A stretch of 53,493 nt of DNA from Gemmatimonadota bacterium (GCA_020061515.1 JAGUYC010000066.1:1-53493); one strand, 5' to 3'. Counted from the stretch's first letter, positions 19,501 to 30,851 are shown. Numbers and translations: made by a program. The notes: generated from the letters alone by a model not told the origin.

Positions 19501-19701
19501 AGCTGGTTCGAGGGATGGAGCCTCTGCCTCGCCGAGATGAACTATTTACGTACCGGTTATCGAAGCGACAGGCTTCTCGACGTGTACCTCGTCACCGACG
19601 AGGACATCGCCAACCGAACCAGCTACGCCGTCAAGATCGACGCGGTGACCGACGCCGCCCGCGAGCTGCCGCTCGGAAAACGGGAAGATCGCGAAGATTA
19701 G
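16507..19701 (+). CDS. GAF-like / PPDK N-terminal (PEP/pyruvate-binding) / nucleotidyltransferase fusion protein
   Basis: A 1064-aa multidomain protein. Residues ~10-130 look like a GAF-type sensor (LYEVERHLGRS, GEPLGRLSVFYIEEM, LVNIVANRLSHYLFYQKL). Residues ~340-710 match the ATP-grasp PEP/pyruvate-binding domain of PPDK and PEP synthase: KLGGKGAGLLLAHKVL, VPVIVRSSSLLEDRLGTAF and VDVEFAHDGRDFYLLQCRPQ. A conserved segment of unknown role follows (ILMGPGRWGSRGDPKLGV, ~788). Residues ~960-1045 are a minimal nucleotidyltransferase domain with GSTKNATAGPASDIDLLVHF. The phosphohistidine swivelling domain and the PEP C-terminal barrel are absent, so it cannot be a normal PEP synthase. A signalling or sugar/nucleotide transfer role is possible but not shown. 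GAGGGGAGC precedes the ATG; MITE copy A lies immediately upstream. Confidence 0.78.
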   Translation: MEKPPRPRHEMLGDLQERAKELNCLYEVERHLGRSGAPRDVVLQEVVEAIPGGFQHVKACRAILVCGGEEYRSEPFDPTPWVLSAPLEIQGEPLGRLSVFYIEEMPPEDVGPFLSEEERLVNIVANRLSHYLFYQKLRDIQRDIEETRKANVYDPKEDWRAPIRLLRESDRSVYLRIARRMLNHLTRIGIDEARTLLAGGGGPCGEEVSGETNVPSRCLEPDGAVLMSDRPFELASRHLSGAEILRRVERWLVEDKAGYFIKILNSPRSSLPELADAIRRFHVLISGGAGLPDSTLKSLRVSLTQRLLTEQLDFVRTAKDFMEITDFVDLIKRLIMPPESHGKLGGKGAGLLLAHKVLQSTLTKERPIGDVKIPKTWYIASDGLFDFVGHNDLQDVIEQKFKEIDDVRNEYPSIIRLFKSASFTPRVVSGLSLALDDLGEVPVIVRSSSLLEDRLGTAFSGKYKSLFLANQGTKEERLDALMDAIAEVYASIFGPDPIEYRREHGLLEFDEEMGILIQEVVGTRVGRYFFPAFAGVAFSNNEFRWSPRIKREDGLVRIVAGLGTRAVDRVADDYPVLAVPGKPELRANVSIDEIVRYAPRKIDLINLETRTLETVDIDSLIKECGSAYPAMDLVFSIVQDDRLRKPIDLLVDPEKDDLVAAFQGLFADTPFLKHIRNIMTILQEHMHTPVDVEFAHDGRDFYLLQCRPQSYAGETAPAPIPKDIPPQDVVFSAHQYVSNGFVPDITHVVYVDPEGYGEIETREELLAVGRAVGRLNKMLPKRQFILMGPGRWGSRGDPKLGVSVTYADINNSSMLVEIARRKGSYVPDLSFGTHFFQDLVESRIRFLPLYPDNPGVVFNETFLKKSANLLPEILPEFDVLSGTVRVIDVPASAEGRVLRVLQNAEIDEAVAFLIAPAEGPRGRPDSGAGAEALRKPLQYWQWRMKMAERIAEEIDAARFGVQAMYVFGSTKNATAGPASDIDLLVHFRGDECQRRELLSWFEGWSLCLAEMNYLRTGYRSDRLLDVYLVTDEDIANRTSYAVKIDAVTDAARELPLGKREDRED

Positions 19702-19822
19702 GAGCGAAGAGAAGCGGGTCCGACCCCCGTGGAGAGCAGCCACGACGAGGATTCGGGCGGCCCGACCGGAAGCGGGGAAGCTGGTCCGTGGGCGGGGGGA
19801 AAGGGCGGGCCGTCCCGACGGA

Positions 19823-20345
19823 TCAAGGCATGGGAACGTACTTCGCGAGCTCCTCAAGACCCTTGTCGATCCTTCTCGGAGCGAACTCGACTTGTTGATT
19901 GAGCAGGAAAGGCCTGGGAAGTTCCAGCGGACGGATTCCGGAAGTGAACGAGATGAGCCTTGCGCCGGGTTTCCGTCCCATCAAGATATTGGTTGTGAAG
20001 AAACTCCTCCACTCGAACTCGACCCACGGCCGTCTTAGCCTGGATGATGCACGCGTTTTCGTCGCGAGGATGCGGAGCGGGAGCCGAGAGGCCGACCGGT
20101 ACGAGCTGCTCCTGGAAACGTAGTCTCGGCACTACGCTCTAGGAAGCGGCGACGGAAGGGAGACCTCGCAGGCCGCGATCCGCAGCCGCAGTAGAAAACG
20201 CGTGCATAATCCAGGTTAGGTAGTCCGGTCGGGTTGCGACTGCAATCAGCGACGTCGCGGCATCCAACGCATCATCGATGATTGGCGGAAAGAACGGGCA
20301 CCTGATGTCCTGACTGCTGCAGATTGCGGAGATCCGTCGATCTCC
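19823..20345 (-). pseudogene. TIR-domain protein, interrupted by MITE copy B and decayed
   Basis: On the minus strand two pieces of one gene flank the element. The upstream piece (20345-20217) reads IIDDALDAATSLIAVATRPDYL, and the downstream piece (20038-19823) reads RRPWVEFEWRSFFTTNILMG, GRKPGARLISFTSG and ends GLEELAKYVPMP at a TGA. Removing the element and one TTAG repeat joins them in frame as PDYL-RRPWVEFEW, the classic arrangement of bacterial TIR domains (helix, ATRPDYL strand-loop, then WVEFEW). The N-terminal TIR sequence before IIDDAL is out of frame (GHQVPVL lies in another phase) and shortened, so the gene was also decaying otherwise. The original start is not found. Confidence 0.72.
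20039..20215 (+). mobile_element. MITE-like element, full copy B (177 bp) with TTAG target duplication
   Basis: Same element as copy A. Termini CCTGGATGATGCACGCG and CGCGTGCATAATCCAGG are inverted repeats, flanked on both sides by TTAG (20035-20038 and 20216-20219). The host reading frame is restored when the element plus one TTAG is removed, which confirms transposition. TTAG/CTAG fits the YTAR duplication known for IS5-group elements, so mobilisation by an IS5-type transposase elsewhere is a reasonable guess. No coding capacity. Confidence 0.88.
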
Positions 20346-20532
20346 GAGAGAGGGGCACACCAAGAGGACCGATTCCAAGGACAAGGAATCGGGCGCGGCA
20401 CATCCCCGCCCCACCATGCTCCGTACCGTTTAACCCGGAGACGAGAAGTCTCGGGGCTTCGCCCGAGTCCACGGACGAGTTCCGGAGGTCCGCACGAGCA
20501 ACGAACGCCCTCCGGAAGAGGCCCCTTCGCCC
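20346..20532. other. Intergenic sequence, no feature recognised
   Basis: Between the decayed TIR gene and the stop of the spermidine-synthase-like gene. An open frame through here on the minus strand continues the frameshifted reading of the latter gene but shows only composition-driven Arg/Pro content. Confidence 0.4.
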
Positions 20533-23500
20533 TCACCGCCCGGTCCGGCGCGCAGCCCTTGCGAACTCCGCGAGCTCCCTCTCCACGCGATCCGCGAACG
20601 GATGCCCCGCGCGGCGATAGGCGTCCGCCCTCTCGGCGAGGAACGCGTGCTCCCAGGGAACGTGCGGCTCCCAGAGGACGATGGCGGAGGAATGCGCCTC
20701 CGGACCGAGGGCGCGCCCGATCTGGACGAGCGCGGTGAGGCGCTTCTCGTCGAGGACGTACGCCGCGAAGGGATCGCCGAGCGCGTCGAACAGCGTCCGC
20801 CTCGGCCATCTCGACGGAAAGATCGAGACCCCGCTCGATGAGATGCGGCAGGGCCCAGGGATCTCGCCGGCACGTTTCGAACGCCCGCGCGAGAAGCGCC
20901 GCCGCTTCCTCGCGCCTCTCCCCTCTCCACCTGAGAAGCGCCTCGAGAACGTCCGCGTCGGCGGCGTGCACCTCGCGCACCCGCTCGATCCAGGGCGCCG
21001 CCTCGTCCGACCCCGCCTCCGCGAGGAGATGCGCCCGCACGGTCGTTTCCATCGTCCCGAGAGATCCCGGGTCTTCGTCGAGGAGAGCCCGGGAAGCGCC
21101 CGAGATGTCCCCTTCCGCGTAGAGACCGTACGCTTCCGCCCGGCCGGCCGACGCGCTCCCCGCACCCGCCTCGGGCGGCGGCTGAATCCCTTGAAGGATA
21201 TACATTCCGAACCGCTCCCTCGAGACCCGCTCCCAATCGACCCGGCCGCGCGTTCGCTCCGGTCGGTGCTCGGAATGGGCAAGGGCGCTCCTTCTCAAGT
21301 CCTCGATGTGCTGGAGACCGCTCTGGCCGACCGTGCGAGCAAAGCCGAACTCGACGACCGGGCGGTTGTCCGTGTTCACCGGCGAAGGCCCCCAGAGGGG
21401 CGCGCGCCTCGCGAGGGGATGCCCCGCGACGAACCGGGAGAGAAAGCTCTCGAGACCGCGCGCGCGCCAGGCGTGCGCGAGGGCGGATGCGTACGGCTCC
21501 TTCTCCAGCCGGCCCCGGAGCGCCGGGACGTCGTACTCGATCGGCGTTCGGGAACAGACGAGAAGAAGGTCGTGGACCTTGGTCTGCCACGTCTCGACGT
21601 ACGGAAAGACCGAGGCGAGCGTGGCGTAGATCGTTCGGATCGTTTGCCCGTCGACTTCATACGCCTGAACCCACTGAAGGAAGAGACCGCCGTCGGAGAG
21701 GCGCGAGGAGACGGCGCGGTAGAACTCGGCCGTGAAGAGATCGGCGATGCCGGCCCGGTACGGGTTCGAGGGCTCCGACGTGATCAGGTCGTATCGATCC
21801 CGGGAGACGAGCACGATCTCGCGGGCGTCTCCGACGAAGACCCGGACCTTCGGGTTCTCCATCGCGCGCCGGTTCACCGAAGAGCATGCTCTTGCCACAT
21901 CGAGAATCGCCGGTTCGATCTCCGCGACATCGACTTTTTCCATCGTGGGGATCGACGCGAGCCATCCGGCCGTGCTTCCGGTCCCGAGGCCGATCACGAG
22001 CGCGCGCCTCGGTTCCGGGTGGAGGATCCCTCCCACCATGCCGTACATGACCTGCGTCGGAGCGTCGAGCCGCGCGTTTCCGTCGCTCTTTCCGTTGATG
22101 AGGAACGCGAGGCCCGACGTCGTCTTGAGCGCCACGCTGCTCTCCCTCCCCTCCGCTTCCCAGAGGATGCCGCGGCGGCCGGCGTGCAGCCAGTTGCGCG
22201 CGCCGTTCTCCGTCGCGTCCGGAAGCTTGACCCGGCCGGCGCCGATCGGCGTGTGCCGCCACGCGGCCGTCGGACCGGGCCCGCGAAGAAGAAGGAGCGC
22301 GATCCCCGAGACGATCACGGGGAGGAGGATCGACCGAAAGCGCCTCCTCTCTCGAACGGCGAGGACGAGCGCCGCGGCCGAGAGCGCGAGGAGGAGAAGA
22401 ACCGCGAGCCTCCACGTTCCGGGCGCGGTGAGCGTTTCCATAAGAAGGAACCCGGCCGCGAGCGAGCCGGCGATCGCGCCGATCGTGTTCCACCCGTAGG
22501 CGAGGCCGACCTCGCGCCCCACCTTCTTCCTCCCCTCGCCGAGGAGCGCGACGAGGAGCGGGAACTGATAGCCCGAGACGAGCGCGGCGGGAAGAACGAC
22601 GAGGGATGCGACCGCCGACCAGACGGCGACGCGCGGGAAGAAGTCTTCGGCGCCGAAGGGCTGCAAGCGAAGCGCGAGAAGAGCGACCCGGTCGCCGAGA
22701 GCGAGGGGGAGCGCGATCCACGCCGCTTCCAGCGCGCCGGTGAGCGCGAACGTCTCGAGGGTCGCGGGACTTCGCCGCCCGGCGACGGCATAGAGCGCGC
22801 CGCCCGCCCCGATTCCAAGTAGCACGAGCGCGAGGATGAGACCGAACGTGTACGTCGATCCGCCGAGAAGAGGCCCGAGCATTCGATACCAGACGATCTC
22901 CATCACGAGAAAGACGAAGCCGACGAGGGCGGCGGCGGGGAGGACGAAGAGCGCGGTCGGGCGGCGGGTTGCGGCGGCGACGATCTCCGTTCCTTGCTCG
23001 TCGGCGGACCGATCCGCGGCGGCGGGCGCGGAACGCGCGATGCGAAGAGCGAGAAGCCCGATCGCTCCGTTCAGCGCGCACGCGGACCAGAGGGTTTCGC
23101 GGATTCCGATCGCTTCGAGGAGAAGAAAGGTGGCGAGAAGAACGCCCGCGACGCCGCCGAGCGTGTTCGCGCCGTAGAGGAGGGCGACACCCGTCCGGTT
23201 CCGATCCTCGTCGGTCGCCGCCGCCCGCGCCGCGGCCGGAAGGGTCCCTCCCATGAGAAACGTCGGAACGCCGATCACCATCGCCGAGAGGAGGAGCCGC
23301 GCGACCGTCGCCGTCTCGATCCCGAGCGAGGGGGAACCGCCCGTCAGCACATAGAGCCGGCGAACGAGAAGGAAGAGCCCGGGCGAGAGCGCCGCGCACG
23401 CGGCGATCCCGATCTCGAGACGGCCGTAGAAGCGAAGCGCGTTCCCGATTCGATCGACCCGCCGTCCGAGCGCGAGGCCGCCGAAGCCGAGCCCCGCCAT

Positions 23501-23674
23501 AAAGATCGCGAGCACCGCCGCGGACGCCGGAGTGGAGGCGCCGAAGACCAAGCGAAACTCGCGAAGCCAAACCGCTTGATAGACGAGCGCAGAGAAGCCG
23601 GACCCGAAGAGAAGAAGAGCGACGGTTCGCGTGCGATCGCGCAAAGCAGATACCTCCGATCCGGACCGGGACAT
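20533..23674 (-). CDS. Membrane-fused spermidine-synthase-like protein, with a frameshift near 20798
   Basis: About 1040 aa. The N-terminal ~480 residues form around twelve hydrophobic helices (ALLLFGSGFSALVYQAVWLREF, YGWNTIGAIAGSLAAGFLL), the membrane module typically fused to spermidine synthase domains. Then follows a SAM-type Rossmann domain with VIGLGTGSTAGWLA, VDVAEIEPAILDVAR and ITSEPSNPYRAGIADLFTAEFY. No polyamine genes are nearby, so the substrate is uncertain. After DLSVEMAEAD (around 20798) coding character moves to another phase (TLFDALGDPFAAYVLDEKRL ... ELAEFARAARRTGR, stop at 20533), implying one extra base by error or mutation; the uncorrected frame runs to 20246. The ATG at 23674 is chosen because a -10 ends 7 nt before it; a TTG at 23644 with GGAGG upstream is the alternative. 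Confidence 0.78.
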
Positions 23675-23681
23675 CGAGAGG

Positions 23682-23710
23682 ACGCTAGCCGGGCGGCTTC
23701 CCGCTGTCAA
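23682..23710 (-). promoter_or_regulatory. Promoter of spermidine-synthase-like gene, predicting a leaderless transcript
   Basis: Minus-strand TTGACA (23710-23705), 17-nt spacer, TAGCGT (23687-23682), then 7 nt to the ATG at 23674. No SD before that ATG. Confidence 0.62.
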
Positions 23711-23939
23711 CGGATCGGGGACGCGGGTTCGCGCGTTTCGCGTCTGCGACTCGCCTCCTCTCGGTCCGACCGGCCCAGCATCGCGCGATCGAAGCCGCTC
23801 CCGCGGAGGTGCCGGATTCCTGTGGACACGCGCGTTCGGCTGTGCGAACAATCATCATGCACACAATCGATCGTCTCGCCCCCCGCACTCGGCGACATGG
23901 ACCGCCGCACGGACCGAGGTCGTTTTTCGGAGGACCCAA

Positions 23940-26300
23940 ATGAAGACCGCCCGCTCACAGTCAAAGAACCGTCGGCTGAAGCCGATCGATCGCTACCTCC
24001 GCGCCGTGAACTTCCTCGCGGCGGCGCAGATCTATCTCAAAGACAACACGCTTCTCGAGAAACCGCTCCGTCCATCACACATCAAGGATCGCCTGCTCGG
24101 ACATTGGGGCACGTGTCCCGGCATCAACCTCGTCTACGCGCACCTCAACCGTCTTATTCTCGCGACCGACGCGAGCCTCCTCCTCCTCACCGGTCCCGGG
24201 CACGGAGCGGCGGCCAACCTCGCCAACATGTATCTCGAGGGATCCCTGGAGGAGTTCGATCCGGAATACACGCGCGATCGGGCGGGGCTCGACCGGCTGG
24301 TCAAGCGTTTCTCGTGGCCGGGAGGGTTCGCCAGCCACCTGACCCCCGCGCTGCCGGGAGTGATCCACGAGGGGGGCGAACTCGGGTACGCGCTCGCTAC
24401 CGCCTTCGGCGCCGTGCTCGACAATCCGGATCTCATCGCCGCCTGCATCGTCGGGGACGGCGAGGCGGAGACCGGGCCGACCGCCGGCGCGTGGCACAGC
24501 GCCAAGTTCCTGAACCCCGCGACCGACGGCGCGGTTCTGCCGATCCTTCTGCTCAACGAGTTCAAGATCGCCAACCCGACGATCTTCGCGAGCCTGACCG
24601 ACGAGGAGCTCACCGCGCTCTTCCTCGGGAACGGATACGTCGCCCGCATCGTGGGACACGACGATCTCGGCTCGGCGCTCGATTCGTCCTACGAGGCGAT
24701 CCGATCGCTCCAAGGAGCGGAGCGAAGAGGAAGGGCGCCCGCGCGGCCTCGGTGGCCGATGATCGTGCTCCGCACTCCGAAAGGCTGGACCGGCCCGAAA
24801 ACGATCGACGGCAAGGCGATCGAGGGGACGCATCGCGCGCACCAAGTGCCGGGGAAGGACCTGAAGACGAATCCAGCTCATCTCAAGGCAGTCGAGCATT
24901 GGCTCCGCTCCTACCGACCCGAGGAGCTCTTCGACAAGAAAGGCCGGCCGGCCGAGGACATCCTCGCCTTGTGCCCGAGCGGCGAGCGCCGCATGGCGAT
25001 GAACTCGCATGGCTTCGGCGGCCGGGTCCGCCGGCCTCTCGACCTTCCGCCTCTCGATGATCATTGGGTGGCGCTCAAGGCGCGCGGGGAGCCGCGCGTC
25101 GGAAGCATGGAAGTGCTCGGGCACTACCTGCGCGAGGTCGTCGAGCGGAACGCCGCCGCCCGCAACTTCCGCATCGTTTGTCCCGACGAGCTCGAATCGA
25201 ACCGGCTCGGCGAGGTGCTGAAGGCGACGAAGCGCCAGTACGCTTGGCCGGTGCCAAAGGAATCGGAGAACATCGCGCGGGACGGCCGCGTGCTCGAGAT
25301 CTTGAGCGAGCACAACTGCCAAGGTTGGCTGCAAGGATACCTCCTCACGGGCCGGCACGGGCTCTTTCCGTGCTACGAGGCGTTCATCACCATCGTGGAC
25401 GGTATGATGAACCAGTACGCGAAGTTCCTGAAGTCCGCGATCGAAGTTCCATGGCGGCGGCCCATTTCATCCTTGAACTATTTGCTCACCTCCGCGACGT
25501 GGCGCCAGGATCACAACGGCTATTCGCATCAGGGACCCGGCTTCATCAACAACCTGCTCACCAAGAAGGGGCACACGTACCATATCTACCTGCCGCCCGA
25601 CGCCAACTGCCTGATCTCGACCGTTCACGAGTGTCTCGCCACGACCGGGTTCATCAACCTCATCATCGCCGACAAGCAGCCGATGCCGCAGTGGCTCTCG
25701 ATGGAGGAGGCGCTCGATCACTGCCGGGCCGGCGCGTCGGTTTGGCGATGGGCGAGCACGAACGAGGGAGAGGACGCGGAGGTTCTTCTGGCCGGCTGCG
25801 GCGACACCACGACGATCGAGGTAGTCGCGGCCGCGCAGATCCTGCGCGAGGAGGTCCCCGATTGGCGCGTGCGCGTCGTCAACGTGACGAACCTCATGGT
25901 TCTCGGGATCCCGCAGAAGTACCCGCAAGGAATGGACGAAGCCGCTTTCCAGCGGATCTTCCCCCTGGATGTTCCGGTGATCTTCAACTTCCACGGCTAC
26001 ACCGCCGCCATCAAGCAGCTCTGCTGGGAGCGGCCGCAGCAGGAACGTTTCGATCTCAACGGTTATCGCGAGGAGGGGACGACGACCACCCCCTTCGACA
26101 TGCAGGTGCTCAACCGGACCAGCCGATACGATCTCGTGATCCAGACCGCCTGGAAGATGGCCGCGCGAAACCCGAGGGTTTCCGCGCGAGCCGAGGAGCT
26201 CATGCGCACGTACGCGCGAAAGCTCCGCGAGCACCGGCGGTTCATTTGGAGCGAGGGGTTCGACCCGCCCGAGATCACCGATTGGCGGTGGCGTGGATGA
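23940..26300 (+). CDS. xfp: Xylulose-5-phosphate/fructose-6-phosphate phosphoketolase
   Basis: Thiamine-diphosphate enzyme (786 aa) that cleaves xylulose 5-phosphate or fructose 6-phosphate with phosphate to acetyl phosphate plus glyceraldehyde 3-phosphate or erythrose 4-phosphate. Signatures are GHWGTCPGINLVYAHLNRLI, LTGPGHGAAANLANMYLEGS, IVGDGEAETGPTAGAWHS (ThDP Mg-binding GDGE), SWRQDHNGYSHQGPGFI-type sequence (TSATWRQDHNGYSHQGPGF) and the C-terminal NFHGYTAAI. Length is standard. The ATG at 23940 follows TCGGAGGACCCAA. Acetate kinase begins 8 nt after the stop, so acetyl phosphate is converted to acetate with ATP gain. A GTTCG-N6-CGAAC inverted repeat at 23834-23849 upstream could be an operator. 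Confidence 0.95.
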   Translation: MKTARSQSKNRRLKPIDRYLRAVNFLAAAQIYLKDNTLLEKPLRPSHIKDRLLGHWGTCPGINLVYAHLNRLILATDASLLLLTGPGHGAAANLANMYLEGSLEEFDPEYTRDRAGLDRLVKRFSWPGGFASHLTPALPGVIHEGGELGYALATAFGAVLDNPDLIAACIVGDGEAETGPTAGAWHSAKFLNPATDGAVLPILLLNEFKIANPTIFASLTDEELTALFLGNGYVARIVGHDDLGSALDSSYEAIRSLQGAERRGRAPARPRWPMIVLRTPKGWTGPKTIDGKAIEGTHRAHQVPGKDLKTNPAHLKAVEHWLRSYRPEELFDKKGRPAEDILALCPSGERRMAMNSHGFGGRVRRPLDLPPLDDHWVALKARGEPRVGSMEVLGHYLREVVERNAAARNFRIVCPDELESNRLGEVLKATKRQYAWPVPKESENIARDGRVLEILSEHNCQGWLQGYLLTGRHGLFPCYEAFITIVDGMMNQYAKFLKSAIEVPWRRPISSLNYLLTSATWRQDHNGYSHQGPGFINNLLTKKGHTYHIYLPPDANCLISTVHECLATTGFINLIIADKQPMPQWLSMEEALDHCRAGASVWRWASTNEGEDAEVLLAGCGDTTTIEVVAAAQILREEVPDWRVRVVNVTNLMVLGIPQKYPQGMDEAAFQRIFPLDVPVIFNFHGYTAAIKQLCWERPQQERFDLNGYREEGTTTTPFDMQVLNRTSRYDLVIQTAWKMAARNPRVSARAEELMRTYARKLREHRRFIWSEGFDPPEITDWRWRG

Positions 26301-26307
26301 GTTTCGC

Positions 26308-27423
26308 ATGAGCATCCTCGCGATCAACGCCGGCACGAGCACGCTGAAGTACGCCCTCTTCGACGACTCCTGCCGCGACGAGCGGCGGCGAGGCGTCGTG
26401 GAGTGGGACGGCGGGAGGGCGAGCGAGGCGGCGGAGACGGTCTCGCGGCTCTTGTCGCGGGAGCTCCGCGGCGGCGAGATTCGAGCCGTCGGGCACCGCG
26501 TCGTTCACGGCGGCGCGACGTTCACCGAAAGCGTTCGCGTCGATGCGGACGTGAAGCGCGAGCTGGAGCGCCTCGGGCATCTTGCACCGTTGCACAATCC
26601 GCCGGCGCTCGCGGCGATCGAGGCGGCGGAAGCGGCCCTCCCGGGCGCGACGCAGGCGGCCGTCTTCGACACCGCGTTCTTCGCGCGGCTTCCTCTCGCG
26701 CGAACCGTCTACCCGCTGCCGTACGAATGGCACGAGAAGTGGGGCGTGCGGCGGTTCGGATTTCACGGAATCAGCCACGCCTACTGCGCGGGGCGAGCCA
26801 AAGAACTGCTCGGCGGCCGGCCCGCGGAGCGGATCATCACGTGTCATCTCGGGAACGGGTGTTCGGCGGCGGCGGTCCATCGAGGCGCCGCCGTCGCCAC
26901 GACGATGGGCTTCACGCCGCTCGAGGGATTGATGATGGGCACGCGCTCCGGTTCCGTCGACCCCGGCATCCTCCTCCACGTCCAGCGGCGATGCGGTCTC
27001 GGGGCGGCCGAGCTTGAGGAGGCATTGCTTCATCGCTCGGGTCTCGTCGGCGTCTCCGGCGTATCGTCCGACTTTCGGCGCGTGCAGGATGCCGCCGATC
27101 GGGGAAACGAGCGGGCGCGTCTCGCGCTGGAGATCTACGCCGACCGGATTCGGTCTTCGGTCGGAGCGCTGGCGGTCGCGCTCGGAGGAGTCGACGCTCT
27201 CGTCTTCACCGCGGGCGTCGGCGAGAACGCCGCACGCCTTCGCGCCGCCGTCTGCGAGGGCCTGTCCTGCCTCGGGCTTGCGATCGATCCAGAGAAGAAC
27301 GCGGACTGCCGCCCCGACGCCGATGTCGCCGCTTCCTCATCGCCCGCGCGGATCCTGGTGATCCGCACCCGGGAAGAACATGCGATCGCCCGTGAAGCCG
27401 CTCGATGGGTGTCGACGACGTAG
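26308..27423 (+). CDS. ackA: Acetate kinase
   Basis: ASKHA-fold kinase (371 aa) converting acetyl phosphate and ADP to acetate and ATP. Signatures are LAINAGTSTLKYALFDD, GHRVVHGG, FDTAFFARLP, RRFGFHGISHAYCAGRA, CHLGNGCSAAAVHRG and GFTPLEGLMMGTRSGSVDPG, and VFTAGVGENAARLRAA. Slightly shorter than the usual ~400 aa. The ATG at 26308 aligns with the family N-terminus; a GTG at 26293 overlapping xfp is possible. It is transcriptionally tied to xfp. Confidence 0.94.
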   Translation: MSILAINAGTSTLKYALFDDSCRDERRRGVVEWDGGRASEAAETVSRLLSRELRGGEIRAVGHRVVHGGATFTESVRVDADVKRELERLGHLAPLHNPPALAAIEAAEAALPGATQAAVFDTAFFARLPLARTVYPLPYEWHEKWGVRRFGFHGISHAYCAGRAKELLGGRPAERIITCHLGNGCSAAAVHRGAAVATTMGFTPLEGLMMGTRSGSVDPGILLHVQRRCGLGAAELEEALLHRSGLVGVSGVSSDFRRVQDAADRGNERARLALEIYADRIRSSVGALAVALGGVDALVFTAGVGENAARLRAAVCEGLSCLGLAIDPEKNADCRPDADVAASSSPARILVIRTREEHAIAREAARWVSTT

Positions 27424-27648
27424 TTCCCCGTGCTCCGAGCCCCGCGCCGCTCGCGCCCTAGTCCGCTCTGCCGGCCGGAAAATCTGTGCGTGAGGCCGCT
27501 TCGTAACTCCGACCATCCCCGCGATGCGACTTCGCCGCGCCCGCCTGATGAAGCAAAGTGCCGAAGTCCTCCAAAGTCAACCGGGCGTGAGTTTCTGGAA
27601 AGGGAACGGTCGGAATCGGCGAAATCCGCAGCAGGCCGCCGATGGAGC
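27424..27648. other. Intergenic sequence after ackA, nothing recognised
   Basis: No hairpin with a U tract and no convincing reading frame between the ackA stop and the candidate promoter of the lipoprotein gene. Confidence 0.4.
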
Positions 27649-27677
27649 TTGAAGAGCTCCTTGGTCTCCGGTAGGCT
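27649..27677 (+). promoter_or_regulatory. Candidate promoter of lipoprotein gene
   Basis: TTGAAG (27649-27654), 17-nt spacer, TAGGCT (27672-27677). Weak but of the same form as others in the window; expected leader ~85 nt. Confidence 0.35.
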
Positions 27678-27767
27678 CGTAACGGTCCTAGGCAATCCCC
27701 TGTGCGTCCCCGGTTTGGCTCTCATGCGCCGCGCCGAACATCGCAAAACCCGATGGAGGACTTCGTC

Positions 27768-28271
27768 ATGCGCGCTCTCTTTGACGGCTGGAAGAAGTGC
27801 TTGTTGTTCCCCGCAGCGTTCCTTCTGGCAGTTGGTCTCGGTACCGGCTGCGGCGGCGATGACGACAACGGCACCGGCCCCGACAACGGAGGCGGCGTCA
27901 ATGAACAGATCGCGTTCACCTTCGACGGAACGCAATACACAGGCGATCTATGCATGGCCAATTACATGGTCGGTGACGACGCAACCAGCCTTACCACCGG
28001 AGACGGGGACAGCTGGGCTCTGCTTATTGACTTCCCCGGAAGCAGCACAGGATCCTTCAACGCGGCCGACGGGGTATACGCCATGCTGACCCTCGCGCCG
28101 CACCTGTACCAATCAGAGGAATTCGTGATCGCGGTAACGGCCTATGGCGGGATCGGCGCGGCAGTCACGGGAACCTTCTCCGGGACTCTTGTCCATATCG
28201 CGGACGAGAATGACGTGAAGCAGATCACCAACGGAACCTTCACGGCGGAGAGACTGTCGAACGTCCAGTAG
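27768..28271 (+). CDS. Predicted lipoprotein, small acidic beta-rich protein
   Basis: A 167-aa protein with a signal peptide (CLLFPAAFLLAVGLGTGC) and a lipobox-like GTGC, followed by an Asp/Gly/Asn-rich linker (GGDDDNGTGPDNGGG) typical of lipoproteins tethered to the outer membrane in FCB-type bacteria. The remaining ~120 residues look like a single beta-sandwich (IAFTFDGTQYTG, VTGTFSGTLVHI, ITNGTFTAERL). I do not recognise a family. GGAGG lies upstream of the ATG at 27768. It faces katG convergently. Confidence 0.65.
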   Translation: MRALFDGWKKCLLFPAAFLLAVGLGTGCGGDDDNGTGPDNGGGVNEQIAFTFDGTQYTGDLCMANYMVGDDATSLTTGDGDSWALLIDFPGSSTGSFNAADGVYAMLTLAPHLYQSEEFVIAVTAYGGIGAAVTGTFSGTLVHIADENDVKQITNGTFTAERLSNVQ

Positions 28272-28460
28272 TTCCGGTGACAGGCTACCGAACCCGCGGA
28301 ATGCAGGGACGCCATACCCATTCTCGCCGGGATCCAACGACGAACCTTTGGGATCCGGCCACGCTTCCTTGGAAGAAGGGTCCGGCGAGCGGGTGATCGA
28401 AAGGGCGGGAATGCCTATGGCGTCCCCGAATTTGCGAATGGGCGCGCTCCGGGTTCCCGA

Positions 28461-28487
28461 GGCTCCGTCCTCTCACGAGGCGGAGCC
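28461..28487. terminator. Hairpin between convergent lipoprotein and katG genes
   Basis: GGCTCCG (28461-28467) pairs with CGGAGCC (28481-28487), and CCTC/GAGG extend the stem inside. No U tract on either strand, so intrinsic termination is uncertain. Confidence 0.35.
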
Positions 28488-28516
28488 TGCGGGAAACTCG
28501 GAGCGGTTCACCTCGC

Positions 28517-30721
<2,205 letters not shown>

Positions 30722-30851
30722 CTAACACACGAAACCGACCCCGATCCAGGAACGGGTCGAGCGGCGATCGGCCTCTTCGTCTCGAACCGGGAGACATCAC
30801 CGTTCCACGGTTCCCACTGACCCCTCTTCCGGATCCGGGCGTGCCGACGGA

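Noticed and set aside
20246-20532. Extra C-terminal residues of the spermidine-synthase-like protein
   Set aside because: They arise only after the frameshift; the alternative phase has a plausible ending at 20533.
23631-23940. Upstream extension of phosphoketolase by ~100 residues
   Set aside because: The extension has Arg/Ser-rich composition, overlaps the divergent gene's promoter, and the ATG at 23940 has an SD and the family N-terminus.
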